Shown here piece after piece: positions 51,001 through 60,470 of a stretch of DNA of 64,000 nucleotides. Positions within the stretch are counted from its first letter, which is position 1; the number at the start of each line of letters is the position of its first letter. Source of the DNA: Gluconacetobacter diazotrophicus PA1 5 (lineage in GTDB: Bacteria > Pseudomonadota > Alphaproteobacteria > Acetobacterales > Acetobacteraceae); assembly GCF_000021325.1 (NCBI RefSeq), contig NC_011365.1, forward strand, positions 3,376,001-3,440,000, written 5' to 3'. The position numbers and the translations under genes are program-made. Under the pieces are notes generated by a model. It ran no database searches. It was not told the origin of the DNA and saw only the letters and a list, made by a program, of their open reading frames with translations.

Positions 51001-51885
51001 TTAACGGCTCATCAACACCGGCAGTTCGGCATTTTCCAGCACGTGGCGCGTCACGCCGCCCAGGATCAGCTGGCGCAGCCGGGAATGGGAATAGGCGCCC
51101 ATGGCCAGCATGTCGGCGTTGAACTCGCGGCAGGCGGACAGCAGGGAGGCACCCACGGTTTCCCCGGTATTGCCGAATTCCAGCAGGTCGGCATGAATGC
51201 CGTGGATGGCCAGGTAGTCGGCGGCGTGGCGGGCCTCGGGGCCCCGGCGCTGGTAGTCGCCGGAATACAGGATGCGCACGGCCTCGGCCTCGGCCGCCCA
51301 GGGCAGGATATGGTGCAGCGCCGCCGTGGCCTCGGCCGTGCCGTTCCAGGCGATGCAGATCCGCCGTCCGGCGGTGGCGGGCGCCCGGCGCGGGGCGATG
51401 ACCACGGGCCGGCCGCTGTCAAACAGGATGGCGTGCAGGGTTTCGGACGACGACACTTCATCGCCGGAATCGGGGTGCGGGACCACCGTGACGTCGCACA
51501 GCCGGGCGCGGAAGGTAATGACCTCGTGCTCGCGGCCCGTCATGGTGACGAAGCTGGCGGTGGCGCTGCCTACCGGGTTGGTGTGGAAGGGCGGAATGGG
51601 GCCGGTGACGGTGACCTCGTTCCCGGCGGTGAAATGGTCGAACAGTTCGCGGACGGCCAGCGACCGGCGCGCGCCCTCGCGCTCGGCCGCCGACATCATT
51701 TCCTCGACCATCGCGCCGGACAGGCCCTCGCCCGCCAGGGGGGCCACGTCGCGGCTGTCGGCGCGGACATGCAGCGCCGCGACATGGCCGCCGAACTGAC
51801 GGGCGAACAGCAGGCCGGTGGCCAGCGCGGCCTCGGCATTGGACGTTCCACTCAGCGGCAGGAGGACTTTCTGTATGTTTTTCAA
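51001..51885 (-). CDS. Universal stress protein (two UspA domains)
   Basis: A 294-residue tandem UspA protein. The N-terminal domain begins NIQKVLLPLSGTSNAEAAL; the second has RICIAWNGTAEATAAL and ends with the nucleotide-binding loop GAYSHSRLRQLILGGVTRHVL. Such tandem Usps act in stress tolerance; the ATP-binding type carries G2xG9GS/T, which is near-complete here. A TTG start is chosen: GGAG lies seven bases upstream and the domain begins right after. The frame also opens 39 codons earlier. No partner is obvious; pdxH ends upstream. Confidence 0.85.
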   Translation of the reverse strand: MKNIQKVLLPLSGTSNAEAALATGLLFARQFGGHVAALHVRADSRDVAPLAGEGLSGAMVEEMMSAAEREGARRSLAVRELFDHFTAGNEVTVTGPIPPFHTNPVGSATASFVTMTGREHEVITFRARLCDVTVVPHPDSGDEVSSSETLHAILFDSGRPVVIAPRRAPATAGRRICIAWNGTAEATAALHHILPWAAEAEAVRILYSGDYQRRGPEARHAADYLAIHGIHADLLEFGNTGETVGASLLSACREFNADMLAMGAYSHSRLRQLILGGVTRHVLENAELPVLMSR

Positions 51886-51974
51886 ATTCTTTTCTCCAGA
51901 CTCCGAAGAACGTCGCCGTTCGATGGTGCAATTCGCGAGGATCGGGCCGTCTCTCCCGCCCAACCAGGGCCCAA

Positions 51975-52631
51975 CTAGGGATAGAGACGCGTCGTCTCCC
52001 ATCCCGTTTCGGCGCGGCGCCAGACGGCCCGATCATGCAACCGATGCGGGCGGTTCTGCCAGAACTCGATTCGGTCCGGAACCAGCCGGAAACCCGACCA
52101 GTTCGCCGGGCGCGGAATGGCGCCGTCCCCGTCGGGGTAGCGCTCTTCCAGGTCCGCCAGGCGATGTTCGAAGATCGCGCGGTCGGGTAGGGGGCGCGAC
52201 TGGTCGGATGCGATGGCGCCCAGTCGGGACATGCGCGAACGGCTGGCGAAATAGGCATCGGCCTCGGCGTCGCTGACGCGTTCGACCGATCCCTCGATGC
52301 GGATCTGGCGCGCCACGCTCTTCCAGTGGAACAGCAACGCGGCGTGCGGGTTTTCCGTCAGTTCCCCGGCCTTGCGGCTTTCGAGGTTGGTATAGAAGAC
52401 GAAGCCCCGCCGGTCCGCGCCCTTCAGCAGGATCATCCGCACCGAGGGGCGGCCGTCCGGCGTGGCGGTGGCCAGGGCCATCGCGTTGGGATCGACCGGT
52501 TCCGCGGCCTCGGCGTCGCGCATCCATGCCGCGAACAGGGCGAAGGGGTCCGCGCCCAGATCGATCAGCGGCCCCAGATGGGCCTGCGGGCCGAGGTCGC
52601 TTTGCCCAGGGTCGCCGTGCGGGGTCGTCAT
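51975..52631 (-). CDS. pdxH: Pyridoxamine 5'-phosphate oxidase
   Basis: A 218-residue FMN flavoenzyme that oxidises pyridoxine or pyridoxamine phosphate to pyridoxal phosphate. FMN-contact segments include PSVRMILLKGADRRGFVFYTN and SRKAGELTENPHAALLFHW; the C-terminus WSGFRLVPDRIEFWQ and RLHDR completes the family pattern. I start at MTTPHGDPG; an ATG 12 codons upstream is possible. Divergent from fabI with 147 bases between. Confidence 0.95.
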   Translation of the reverse strand: MTTPHGDPGQSDLGPQAHLGPLIDLGADPFALFAAWMRDAEAAEPVDPNAMALATATPDGRPSVRMILLKGADRRGFVFYTNLESRKAGELTENPHAALLFHWKSVARQIRIEGSVERVSDAEADAYFASRSRMSRLGAIASDQSRPLPDRAIFEHRLADLEERYPDGDGAIPRPANWSGFRLVPDRIEFWQNRPHRLHDRAVWRRAETGWETTRLYP

Positions 52632-52778
52632 GCCATCCGTTCCATTCCTGCCTGGCCCGCTTGCCACGATGCCCGCGAAACAGGGTACCTAGTCATGCTC
52701 GGATCTTGTCCCACGCGCCTGCTTGTGCAACCACGGCGCCAATCCGATCATGCCATATTCCATTCTGAGGATCCTATC

Positions 52779-53618
52779 ATGTCAGACGGCACGCCCAAAG
52801 CCCCGCTCACCGGCACCCTCATGAAGGGCAAGCGCGGGCTTGTGATGGGTGTCGCCAATGACCATTCGATCGCCTGGGGGATCGCCAGCGCGGTTGCGGC
52901 ACAGGGCGGGGAACTGGCCTTCACCTATCAGGGCGAGGCGCTGGGCAAGCGGGTCCGCCCGCTGGCCGAACGCGTGGGATCGTCGCTGGTGCTGCCCTGC
53001 GACGTGGGCGACGACACCGCGATCGATGCGACCTTCGCCCGGATCGAGGAAGAGTGGGGGGGGCTGGACTTCCTGGTCCACGCCATCGGCTGGGCGGACA
53101 AGCAGTATCTGCGCGGGCGCTATGTCGATACCCCGCGCGATGCCTTCCTGACGGCGCTGGACATCTCCTGCTATTCCTTCACCGCCGTGGCGCAGCGGGC
53201 GGCGCGGCTGATGAAGGCGGGCGGATCGATGCTGACCCTGTCCTATCTGGGGGCGGAACGGGTCATGCCGCACTACAACGTCATGGGCGTGGCCAAGGCG
53301 GCGCTGGAGGCCTCGGTGCGCTACATGGCCGCCGACCTGGGCCGCGACGGGATTCGCGTGAACGGCATTTCGGCCGGACCGATGAAGACGCTGGCCGCCA
53401 ACGGGATCGGCGATTTCCGCTACATCCTGAGGTGGAACCAGTACAACTCGCCGCTGGAACGTAACGTGGCGCTGGACGAGGTCGGGGGCGCGGGGCTGTA
53501 TATGCTGTCCGACCTGTCGGGCGGCGTGACCGGCGAAATCCACCACGTCGATTCCGGCTACCATATCGTGGGCATGAAGAACCCCACGGCGCCCGACATC
53601 AGCGTTTCGGGCGACTGA
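52779..53618 (+). CDS. fabI: Enoyl-ACP reductase I (NADH)
   Basis: A 279-residue SDR-like enzyme that does the last reduction of each fatty-acid elongation cycle. The cofactor segment is [13 protein letters not shown]. The active site is Tyr166 and Lys173, spaced by six residues (YNVMGVAK) as in FabI and not by three as in ordinary SDRs. The GGXXGX3-type loop is replaced, as usual, by the DHSIAWG form. aroC follows 43 bases later on the same strand. This is the target class of triclosan and isoniazid-like inhibitors. Confidence 0.95.
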   Translation: MSDGTPKAPLTGTLMKGKRGLVMGVANDHSIAWGIASAVAAQGGELAFTYQGEALGKRVRPLAERVGSSLVLPCDVGDDTAIDATFARIEEEWGGLDFLVHAIGWADKQYLRGRYVDTPRDAFLTALDISCYSFTAVAQRAARLMKAGGSMLTLSYLGAERVMPHYNVMGVAKAALEASVRYMAADLGRDGIRVNGISAGPMKTLAANGIGDFRYILRWNQYNSPLERNVALDEVGGAGLYMLSDLSGGVTGEIHHVDSGYHIVGMKNPTAPDISVSGD

Positions 53619-53661
53619 GAAGGCACCCGGGGCGCCGGGGAAAAGCGGGGAGCGTCGGGTC

Positions 53662-54735
53662 ATGTCGCACAATAGTTTCGGCCATCTGTTTCGCGTCACG
53701 ACCTGGGGCGAGAGCCACGGCCCCGCGATCGGCTGCGTCGTCGACGGCTGTCCGCCGCGCTTGCCCCTGTCCGAGGCCGACATCCAGCCCTGGCTGGACC
53801 GCCGCCGCCCCGGCCAGTCGAAATTCACCACCCAGCGCCAGGAACCCGACGCGGTGGAAATCCTGTCGGGGGTGTTCGAGGGGCAGACCACCGGCACCCC
53901 GATTTCCCTGCTGATCCGCAATACCGACCAGCGCTCGCGCGATTACGGCGACATTGCCGAACGCTACCGGCCGGGCCATGCCGACGTGGCCTATGACCTG
54001 AAATACGGCATTCGCGACTATCGCGGGGGCGGCCGGTCCTCGGCGCGGGAAACCGCGATGCGGGTGGCGGCGGGCGCCGTCGCGCGCCGTGTCCTGGGCG
54101 AGGGCGTACGGATTCGCGGCGCGCTGACGCAGATCGGGGCCCATCGGGTCGATCGTGCGCGCTGGGACTGGGACGCGGTGGACACCAACCCGTTCTTCTG
54201 TCCCGATCCGGCGATGGTGCCGGTGTGGGAAGAATATCTGGGCGCCGTGCGCAAGGCCGGGTCGTCGATCGGCGCGGTGATCGAAATCGTGGCCGAGGGC
54301 GTGCCGGCCGGGTGGGGGGCGCCGGTCTACGGCAAGCTCGATTCCGACCTGGCCATGGCGCTGATGAGCATCAATGCCGTCAAGGGCATCGAGATCGGCG
54401 ACGGGTTCGCCGCCGCCGAACTGACGGGCGAGGAGAATGCCGACCCGATGCGCATGGTGGACGGTCGCCTGACCTTCGGCGCGAACCACGCGGGCGGCGT
54501 GCTGGGTGGCATTTCCACCGGCCAGCCGCTGGTGGCGCGGTTCGCGGTCAAGCCGACCAGTTCGATCCTGGCCCCGGTCGACTCGGTGACGCGTGGCGGG
54601 GAGAATGTCGAGGTCTCGACCCGGGGCCGGCACGATCCCTGCGTGGGCATCCGCGCGGTACCGGTGGGCGAGGCGATGATGGCGTGCGTGCTCGCCGACC
54701 ATTTCCTCCGCCATCGCGCGCAGGTCGGTCCGTAA
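53662..54735 (+). CDS. aroC: Chorismate synthase
   Basis: A 357-residue FMN-dependent lyase that converts EPSP to chorismate, the last step of the shikimate pathway. Family signatures visible are [20 protein letters not shown] at the start, the flavin-region [14 protein letters not shown] and the C-terminal [17 protein letters not shown]. Length is typical. Expressed downstream of fabI, an arrangement also seen in other alphaproteobacteria. Confidence 0.97.
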   Translation: MSHNSFGHLFRVTTWGESHGPAIGCVVDGCPPRLPLSEADIQPWLDRRRPGQSKFTTQRQEPDAVEILSGVFEGQTTGTPISLLIRNTDQRSRDYGDIAERYRPGHADVAYDLKYGIRDYRGGGRSSARETAMRVAAGAVARRVLGEGVRIRGALTQIGAHRVDRARWDWDAVDTNPFFCPDPAMVPVWEEYLGAVRKAGSSIGAVIEIVAEGVPAGWGAPVYGKLDSDLAMALMSINAVKGIEIGDGFAAAELTGEENADPMRMVDGRLTFGANHAGGVLGGISTGQPLVARFAVKPTSSILAPVDSVTRGGENVEVSTRGRHDPCVGIRAVPVGEAMMACVLADHFLRHRAQVGP

Positions 54736-54769
54736 ACGCGCGCCGGAGGCGACGCGCGGAAGGCCGGAT

Positions 54770-55201
54770 TCAGGATTTCAGCGTCGCTTCCAGCGTGATT
54801 TCGGCCTTCAGCAGCTTGGAAATCGGGCAGCCGGCCTTGGCCTTGGCGGCCAGTTCCTGGAACTGGGCGTCGGTCGTGCCGGGGATCGTCGCCGTCAGCG
54901 TCAGGTGCGCCGCCGTGACCGCGAAGCCGTTGGGCTGCTTGTCCAGGGAAACGACCGATTTGGCGTCCAGCGCGCTGGCGGTCAGCCCGGCCTCGCCCAG
55001 GATGTTGGACAGCGCCATGGCGAAGCAGGCGGCATGGGCGGCGCCGACCAGTTCCTCGGGGTTCGTGCCCTTGACGTCCCCGAAGCGGGTGTTGAAGCCG
55101 TACGGGTGGGCCGACAGCGCGCCGCTTTCGGTCGAAACGGTGCCCTTGCCGTCCTTCAGTCCGCCCTGCCACTGGGCGGTGCCGTATTTCTTGATGGTCA
55201 T
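54770..55201 (-). CDS. osmC: OsmC family peroxiredoxin
   Basis: A 143-residue thiol peroxidase that reduces organic hydroperoxides. Active-site Cys59 (AACFAMAL) and Cys125 (AGCPISKL) are both present, with the family NPEELVGAAHAACF. OsmC rather than Ohr is favoured by length and by the N-terminus IKKYGTAQW. It stands alone, convergent with aroC and divergent from metX. Confidence 0.92.
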   Translation of the reverse strand: MTIKKYGTAQWQGGLKDGKGTVSTESGALSAHPYGFNTRFGDVKGTNPEELVGAAHAACFAMALSNILGEAGLTASALDAKSVVSLDKQPNGFAVTAAHLTLTATIPGTTDAQFQELAAKAKAGCPISKLLKAEITLEATLKS

Positions 55202-55438
55202 GGTCTGGAATCCTTCATGGTTGCCGCTTGCGCGTCAGACCATAACGCCCCGCCGTGCGGGGTGATGCGGGCGGGCCGCACACGATCCGGTGAAGCGCCG
55301 CGGCCGGGATGCCGATCCAACTGTTGCGTGCGGCGGGCGCTGGTGCCATAGGACGAGCCAATCGTGACAGGGACATTGCCTGCGCCGCCGGCCTGTCCGT
55401 GCCCTGCAATCGTTCGCGACGGAATGCCGGCCCACGCA

Positions 55439-56602
55439 ATGGATCAGACCCTTCCCACCCCGCTGGAACACGACCATCTGCTGTTTCCCGAAGGTTTGGC
55501 GCTGGAATGCGGATTCCGCCTGGCGCCGGTGCGGGTCGCCTACCGGACCTACGGCACCCTGTCGGCGGCGCGCGATAACGCGATCGTCGTCTGCCATGCC
55601 CTGACGGGCGACCAGTACCTGGCCGATACCCAGCCCCTGACCGGCAAGCCCGGCTGGTGGAGCCGCATGGTGGGGCCCGGGTTGCCGATCGACACCGACC
55701 GGTTCTTCGTCATCTGCATGAACGTGCTGGGCGGGTGCATGGGCTCGACCGGGCCGCGGTCCTCGCGCACCGGAATGGAAGGCGAGGGGGCGGAGCCGTG
55801 GGGCACCGATTTTCCGCCGATTACCATCCGCGACATGGTCCGCGCGCAGAAGCTGGTCGTCGACCATCTGGGCATCCGGCGGCTGTTCGCCGTCGTCGGC
55901 GGGTCGATGGGCGGGATGCAGGTGCTGGAATGGGCCGCGACCTTCCCCGACATGGTGTTCGCGGCGATGCCGATCGCGACCTCGCCGTTCCATTCGGCCC
56001 AGAACATCGCGTTCAACGAGGTCAGCCGCCAGGCCATCTTCGCCGATCCCGACTGGCATGGTGGCCGCTACTGGGAACGCGAGGCCGTCCCGGCGCGGGG
56101 GCTGGCGGTCGCGCGGATGATGGCGCACATCACCTATCTGTCCGAAGAGGCGCTGACGCGGAAATTCGGCCGGCGGGTGCGGCGCGACCCGTACGGTCCG
56201 GCCAACCCGCTGTCCCTGTTCGGCGAGATGTTCGAGGTCGAGAGCTATCTGCGGCACCAGGGCTCGTCCTTCGTGCGGCGCTTCGACGCCAATTCCTACC
56301 TGACCATCACGCGGGCCATGGATTATTTCGACCTGGGAGCCGATCATGACGGCGACCTGTCGCGGCCGTTCCAGGGAACGCGCACGCGTTTCTGCATCGT
56401 CTCGTTCTCGTCCGACTGGCTGTTCCCGACCTCGCAGGCGCGGCTGCTGGCGCGCGCGCTGAACCGCGCCGCCGCCAACGTGTCGTTCGTCGAGATCGAG
56501 AGCGACAAGGGCCATGACGCCTTCCTGCTGGACGAGCCGGATTTCGATCGCACGGTGCGCGGCTTCCTGTCCGGCGCCGCCGAACATGCGCGGATCGGCT
56601 GA
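55439..56602 (+). CDS. metX: Homoserine O-acetyltransferase/succinyltransferase, MetX family
   Basis: A 387-residue alpha/beta hydrolase-fold acyltransferase that activates homoserine for sulfide or cysteine addition. The nucleophile is Ser156 in GGSMGGMQ, with Asp in SSDWLFP and His in [16 protein letters not shown] and FSSDWLFPT are typical of MetX. Acetyl- versus succinyl-CoA preference cannot be settled by eye. The frame is open upstream to a GTG at 55364 with another Met between; I take MDQTLPTP as the start. metW follows 3 bases after it. It would draw sulfide from the cys genes. Confidence 0.9.
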   Translation: MDQTLPTPLEHDHLLFPEGLALECGFRLAPVRVAYRTYGTLSAARDNAIVVCHALTGDQYLADTQPLTGKPGWWSRMVGPGLPIDTDRFFVICMNVLGGCMGSTGPRSSRTGMEGEGAEPWGTDFPPITIRDMVRAQKLVVDHLGIRRLFAVVGGSMGGMQVLEWAATFPDMVFAAMPIATSPFHSAQNIAFNEVSRQAIFADPDWHGGRYWEREAVPARGLAVARMMAHITYLSEEALTRKFGRRVRRDPYGPANPLSLFGEMFEVESYLRHQGSSFVRRFDANSYLTITRAMDYFDLGADHDGDLSRPFQGTRTRFCIVSFSSDWLFPTSQARLLARALNRAAANVSFVEIESDKGHDAFLLDEPDFDRTVRGFLSGAAEHARIG

Positions 56603-56605
56603 ACC

Positions 56606-57211
56606 ATGCGTCTCGACCAGCGGCTGATCGCCGACATGATCCAGCCCGGCACCCGGGTTCTCGATATCGGCAGCGGTGACGGCGCGCTGCTGGATTACCT
56701 GTTCCGCACCCGCCGCTGCGACGCGCAGGGCATCGAGATCGACATGCAGGAGGTCACGCGGTCGGTCGCGCACGGCCTGCCGGTGATGCACGGCGACGCC
56801 GACCACGACCTGGCGCACTATCCCGACCATGCCTTCGACTACGTCGTCCTGCAGCGCACGCTGCAGGCCGTCGAACGCCCGCGCGAGGTGCTGCGCCAGA
56901 TGCTGCGCATCGGACGGCACGCCATCGTGTCCTTTCCCAATTTCGGTCACTGGCAGTTGCGGCTGAAATTGCTGACCACCGGGCGGATGCCGATGACCAC
57001 GGTCTGGAGCACGCCGTGGTACAAGACGCCCAACATCCATCCCTGCACCATCCTCGATTTCCTGATGCTGTGCCGTGAGGAAGGATACGTGGTCGAGGAA
57101 TGGATGGCGGTGGACGAGGACGGCGAGCGCGCCCCCTGGCGCCGGTCGATCCGCCTGGCCAACATCTTCGGCGAACAGGCGCTGTTCCTGCTGCGGCGCC
57201 AGGGAGGCTGA
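56606..57211 (+). CDS. metW: Methionine biosynthesis protein MetW
   Basis: A 201-residue SAM-methyltransferase-like protein that accompanies metX in many proteobacteria and assists homoserine acylation. VLDIGSGDGALLDYL is the motif I segment; LQAVERPREVLRQMLRIGRHAIVSFPNFGHW and TPWYKTPNIHPCTI are characteristic of MetW. Separated from metX by 3 bases and from the kinase by 4, so all three are likely cotranscribed. Confidence 0.94.
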   Translation: MRLDQRLIADMIQPGTRVLDIGSGDGALLDYLFRTRRCDAQGIEIDMQEVTRSVAHGLPVMHGDADHDLAHYPDHAFDYVVLQRTLQAVERPREVLRQMLRIGRHAIVSFPNFGHWQLRLKLLTTGRMPMTTVWSTPWYKTPNIHPCTILDFLMLCREEGYVVEEWMAVDEDGERAPWRRSIRLANIFGEQALFLLRRQGG

Positions 57212-57215
57212 CGCG

Positions 57216-58142
57216 GTGGAGCGTGCCGGCGGGGCGGTGCCCCGCGTCGTCCTGGCCGGGATCGACGGCGGGGGCACGCGGACGCGCCTGCGCCTGACCA
57301 CGCCCCACGGGGTCGTCCTGGGGGAAGGGGACGGCGGCCCGGCCAATATCGCGACCGATGCCGAACAGGGCTGGCGGTCGGTGCGCGACGCGCTGGACCA
57401 GGCGATGGTCCGGGCCGGACTGCCGCCGTCATCCTGCCATCTGGTGGCGGGGGCGGGCCTGGCGGGGGCCGAGGTCGCGGGGGCGGTCGCGCGCTTCCTG
57501 GCCCTGCCGGCGCTGTTCGCACGGATCGACATCGTGACCGATGCCTATACCTCGTGCCTGGGGGCCCATGGCGGCGATGACGGCGCCATCATTGCCGCCG
57601 GCACCGGGACGGTGGGATTCGCCGTCGCCGGCGGGCGGACGCGCCGGGTCGGCGGCTGGGGGTTCCCGCAGGGCGACGAGGGTGGCGGCGCCTGGATCGG
57701 GCTGGAGGCGGTGCGCCTGATGCTGCGCGCCGGGGACGGACGCGCGCCGCGCACGGCCCTGACCGACGCCATTCATGCGCGGCTGGTGCAGGAGGGCACG
57801 GCCGAACGGGGCACGGACCCGATGGTCTGGGCGGTCGGTGCCCGTCCCGCCGACTTCGCCCGCCTGACGCCGCTGGTCGTGGCCATGGCGGCCGAAGGCG
57901 ACGCGCAGGCGCGCACCCTGCTGGCCCGGGCCGGGGCGGAACTGGGCGACCTGCTGGCCGCGCTGCGGGATGCCGAGGGCTTCCGGACCCTGTCGTGCTG
58001 CCTGCTGGGCGGGCTGGCGCCGGTCCTGCTGCCTTATCTGCCGCCGCCCGGCCGGGCCTGCCTGGCGGCGGCGCGGGGGGATGCCGTCGCGGGTGCGCTG
58101 GCGCTGGCCCGTCGCCTGCATGGGGAAAAGGCTTGCGGATGA
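57216..58142 (+). CDS. BadF/BadG/BcrA/BcrD ATPase family kinase (N-acetylglucosamine/glucosamine kinase-like)
   Basis: A 308-residue ASKHA-fold kinase. Phosphate 1 is GIDGGGTRTRLRL; later segments are the connecting region with TDAYTSCLGAHGGDDGAIIAAGTGTVGF and GWGFPQGDEGGGAWIGLEAVR. The last two match bacterial glucosamine and N-acetylglucosamine kinases of this family, so amino-sugar phosphorylation for recycling is the best guess. It starts with GTG, with AGGGAGG eight bases upstream inside metW. A link to methionine synthesis is not obvious. Confidence 0.8.
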   Translation: MERAGGAVPRVVLAGIDGGGTRTRLRLTTPHGVVLGEGDGGPANIATDAEQGWRSVRDALDQAMVRAGLPPSSCHLVAGAGLAGAEVAGAVARFLALPALFARIDIVTDAYTSCLGAHGGDDGAIIAAGTGTVGFAVAGGRTRRVGGWGFPQGDEGGGAWIGLEAVRLMLRAGDGRAPRTALTDAIHARLVQEGTAERGTDPMVWAVGARPADFARLTPLVVAMAAEGDAQARTLLARAGAELGDLLAALRDAEGFRTLSCCLLGGLAPVLLPYLPPPGRACLAAARGDAVAGALALARRLHGEKACG

Positions 58143-58400
58143 GGCGACAAGCGGGTAGAAGGCCGCCGGTGGACGGACCCCGCCTGTCCCGCATGCTGAC
58201 TTGTACGCACGTGCCTTTTGATGCGGGGGGCACGGATTGGACGGACAAGACATCCCTTCTGACCCGCTTTCCACGGTGAATGACAGCGCGACCTGCGATG
58301 CGGGATTGCGAGCCGTGATTCGTATTTTCTTTCAAGTCTGTTCCGGATGCTCATCCTGTCGTGGGGAATCCGGCCATTTTCAGGTGCCCGGAGGCGCTTC

Positions 58401-59672
58401 ATGACCACATTTGCCGACCTTCAGCTTGCCGAACCGTTGCTGCGTGCGCTGAATGAGGAAGGGTACACCACCCCCACCCCCATTCAGGCCGGTGCCATCC
58501 CGCACCTGCTGGCCGGTCGTGACCTGCTGGGCCTGGCGCAGACCGGAACCGGCAAGACGGCGGCCTTCGCCCTGCCGATCCTGCAGCGGCTGCTGACCCA
58601 TCATCGCCGCGCCAACCCCAAGGGCGCGCGCGTCCTGGTCCTGGCGCCGACGCGCGAACTGGCGTCGCAGATCGACGAGAGCTTCAAATCCTACGCCCGC
58701 CATATGCGCCTGAGCCATACGGTGATCTTCGGCGGCGTCGGCCAGGGGCGGCAGGTCGAGGCCATGCGCCGCGGCGTCGACGTGCTGGTCGCGGCCCCGG
58801 GCCGCCTGCTGGACCTGATGGGCCAGGGGCATATCGACCTGTCGGGCCTGGAAGTGCTGGTGCTGGACGAGGCCGACCGGATGCTGGACATGGGTTTCGT
58901 CCGCGACATCCGCCGCATCGTCGCGGAACTGCCGCGCGACCGGCAGACGCTGCTGTTCTCCGCCACCATGCCCAAGAGCATCGCCGACCTGGCCCACGGC
59001 CTGCTGCGCGATCCGGCGACCGTCCAGGTCACGCCGCCGTCCAGCACGGTCGATCGTATCCGCCAGGCGGTGATGTTCGTCGATACCGACAACAAGCGCG
59101 CGGCGCTGCAACTGCTGGTGGACTCGCCCAAGGTCGAGCGCGCCGTGGTGTTCACCCTGATGAAGCATGAGGCGAACAAGGTCGCTGCATTCCTGAACGA
59201 CCACGGCATCATCGCCGAGGCGATTCACGGCAACAAGTCGCAGGGCGCGCGCGAACGCGCGATGGCGGGCTTCCGCTCCGGCGCGGTCAAGGTGCTGGTG
59301 GCGACCGACATCGCGGCGCGCGGCATCGACGTCGACGACGTGACGCATGTCTTCAACTACGACCTGCCGAACGTCCCGGAAAGCTATGTGCACCGCATCG
59401 GCCGCACGGCGCGCGCCGGGCGCGACGGCTGGGCGGTGTCGCTGTGCGATGCCGAGCAGCGGGCGTGGCTGCGCGACATCGAAAAGGCGATCGGCAAGAA
59501 GATTCCGGTGGTGCAGGAACATCCCTACCACTCCGAAGCCGCCGAGAATTCCACCCTGCGCCCGCCGGTGCTGGGCGGCGGTGGCGGCCGTGGCCGGGGC
59601 GGCGGCGGTGGCGGACGCCACCAGCAGCGCCAGGGTGGCGGTCATCGCGGCGGGGCACGCCGCGTCGCCTGA
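58401..59672 (+). CDS. DEAD-box RNA helicase (RhlE-like)
   Basis: A 423-residue superfamily 2 helicase. Motifs in order are the Q motif (FADLQLAEPLLRAL...TPTPIQAGAIP), I (AQTGTGKT), Ia (PTRELA), II (DEADRMLDMGF), III (SAT), and VI (HRIGRTARAGRDG). The C-terminal 40 residues are Gly/Arg-rich (GGGGRGRGGGGGGR), which commonly aids RNA binding in RhlE-type proteins. It starts at the ATG with GGAGG before it. Role in rRNA processing, mRNA turnover or cold adaptation is by family only. A 258-base gap upstream holds its promoter and leader. Confidence 0.92.
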   Translation: MTTFADLQLAEPLLRALNEEGYTTPTPIQAGAIPHLLAGRDLLGLAQTGTGKTAAFALPILQRLLTHHRRANPKGARVLVLAPTRELASQIDESFKSYARHMRLSHTVIFGGVGQGRQVEAMRRGVDVLVAAPGRLLDLMGQGHIDLSGLEVLVLDEADRMLDMGFVRDIRRIVAELPRDRQTLLFSATMPKSIADLAHGLLRDPATVQVTPPSSTVDRIRQAVMFVDTDNKRAALQLLVDSPKVERAVVFTLMKHEANKVAAFLNDHGIIAEAIHGNKSQGARERAMAGFRSGAVKVLVATDIAARGIDVDDVTHVFNYDLPNVPESYVHRIGRTARAGRDGWAVSLCDAEQRAWLRDIEKAIGKKIPVVQEHPYHSEAAENSTLRPPVLGGGGGRGRGGGGGGRHQQRQGGGHRGGARRVA

Positions 59673-59681
59673 CGGACCGGC

Positions 59682-59707
59682 GTGACCGGGCCCTCGGGCC
59701 CGGTCAC
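59682..59707. terminator. Hairpin between convergent helicase and ABC exporter genes
   Basis: A perfect 12-bp stem (GTGACCGGGCCC / GGGCCCGGTCAC) with a 2-base spacer lies between the two stop codons. No U run on either strand; a bidirectional stop is likely but may need Rho. Confidence 0.6.
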
Positions 59708-59714
59708 GCCCCCT

Positions 59715-60461
59715 TCAGTCCGGCGCGTGGGCGCGCGCCAGGATGTCTTCCAGCGGGCCGTCCGCGACGATGCGGCCCTCCTGGAGCCATACCGCCCGGT
59801 CGCAATATTCCCGCAGCGTCTCGGAATGGTGCGAGGCGATGACCAGGATCCGCGCCTGTTCCATCAGCTTCTGCAGCCGGGCCTTCGCCTTGGCGGCGAA
59901 GCGGACGTCGCCGACCGATATCATTTCATCCATCAGCAGGATGTCGGGCTGGATCGCCGTCGACACCCCGAACCCCAGCCGCATGGCCATGCCGCTGGAA
60001 TAGGTCCGCATCGGCAGGTCCAGATAGGGACCCAATTCCGAAAATTCAGCGATTTCAGGGACCAGCGCCTTGGCCTGGGTGAAGGTCATGCCCAGGAAGA
60101 CCGCGCGCAGGATGATGTTGTCGCGCCCGGTCTGCTCGACGTCCATGCCCATCGACAGGTCCAGCAGCGACGACACCTTCCCCGTGATGACGGCCCGCCC
60201 GGCCGAGGGCTCGTACACGCCGCTGAGCAGGCGCAGCATGGTCGATTTGCCCGCGCCGTTATGCCCGACAAGGGCCAGGCGCGTTCCGGCCTGCAGATGC
60301 AGGTTGATGTCGCGCAGGGCGTGGACCACGACCCGGTCATCCTTGGGGGACCCGCCGAGATGGCCGCCCACCCGCTTCATCAGGTCGTTGCGCAGGGAGC
60401 GGCTGCGTGCGTTGTAGATCGAAAATTCGACACACGCGTGGTCCAGTATGATTTCAGCCAT
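59715..60461 (-). CDS. Polysaccharide ABC exporter, ATP-binding subunit (Wzt/KpsT-like)
   Basis: A 248-residue ABC ATPase with Walker A GHNGAGKST, signature YSSGMAMRLGF and Walker B ILLMDEMISVGD. The N-terminal VEFSIYNARSRSLRND is typical of O-antigen/capsule exporters. It lacks the extra C-terminal carbohydrate-binding domain of O9a-type Wzt, so it resembles KpsT. It pairs with the permease gene 9 bases upstream. No other surface-polysaccharide genes are adjacent in the window. Confidence 0.87.
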   Translation of the reverse strand: MAEIILDHACVEFSIYNARSRSLRNDLMKRVGGHLGGSPKDDRVVVHALRDINLHLQAGTRLALVGHNGAGKSTMLRLLSGVYEPSAGRAVITGKVSSLLDLSMGMDVEQTGRDNIILRAVFLGMTFTQAKALVPEIAEFSELGPYLDLPMRTYSSGMAMRLGFGVSTAIQPDILLMDEMISVGDVRFAAKAKARLQKLMEQARILVIASHHSETLREYCDRAVWLQEGRIVADGPLEDILARAHAPD

Positions 60462-60470
60462 CGATCACCG

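Noticed and set aside
55202-55438. SAM riboswitch (SAM-II or SAM/SAH type) before metX
   Set aside because: I looked for the SAM-II core with its AAA and GCTAA-type segments and did not find it; only GC-rich hairpins are present.
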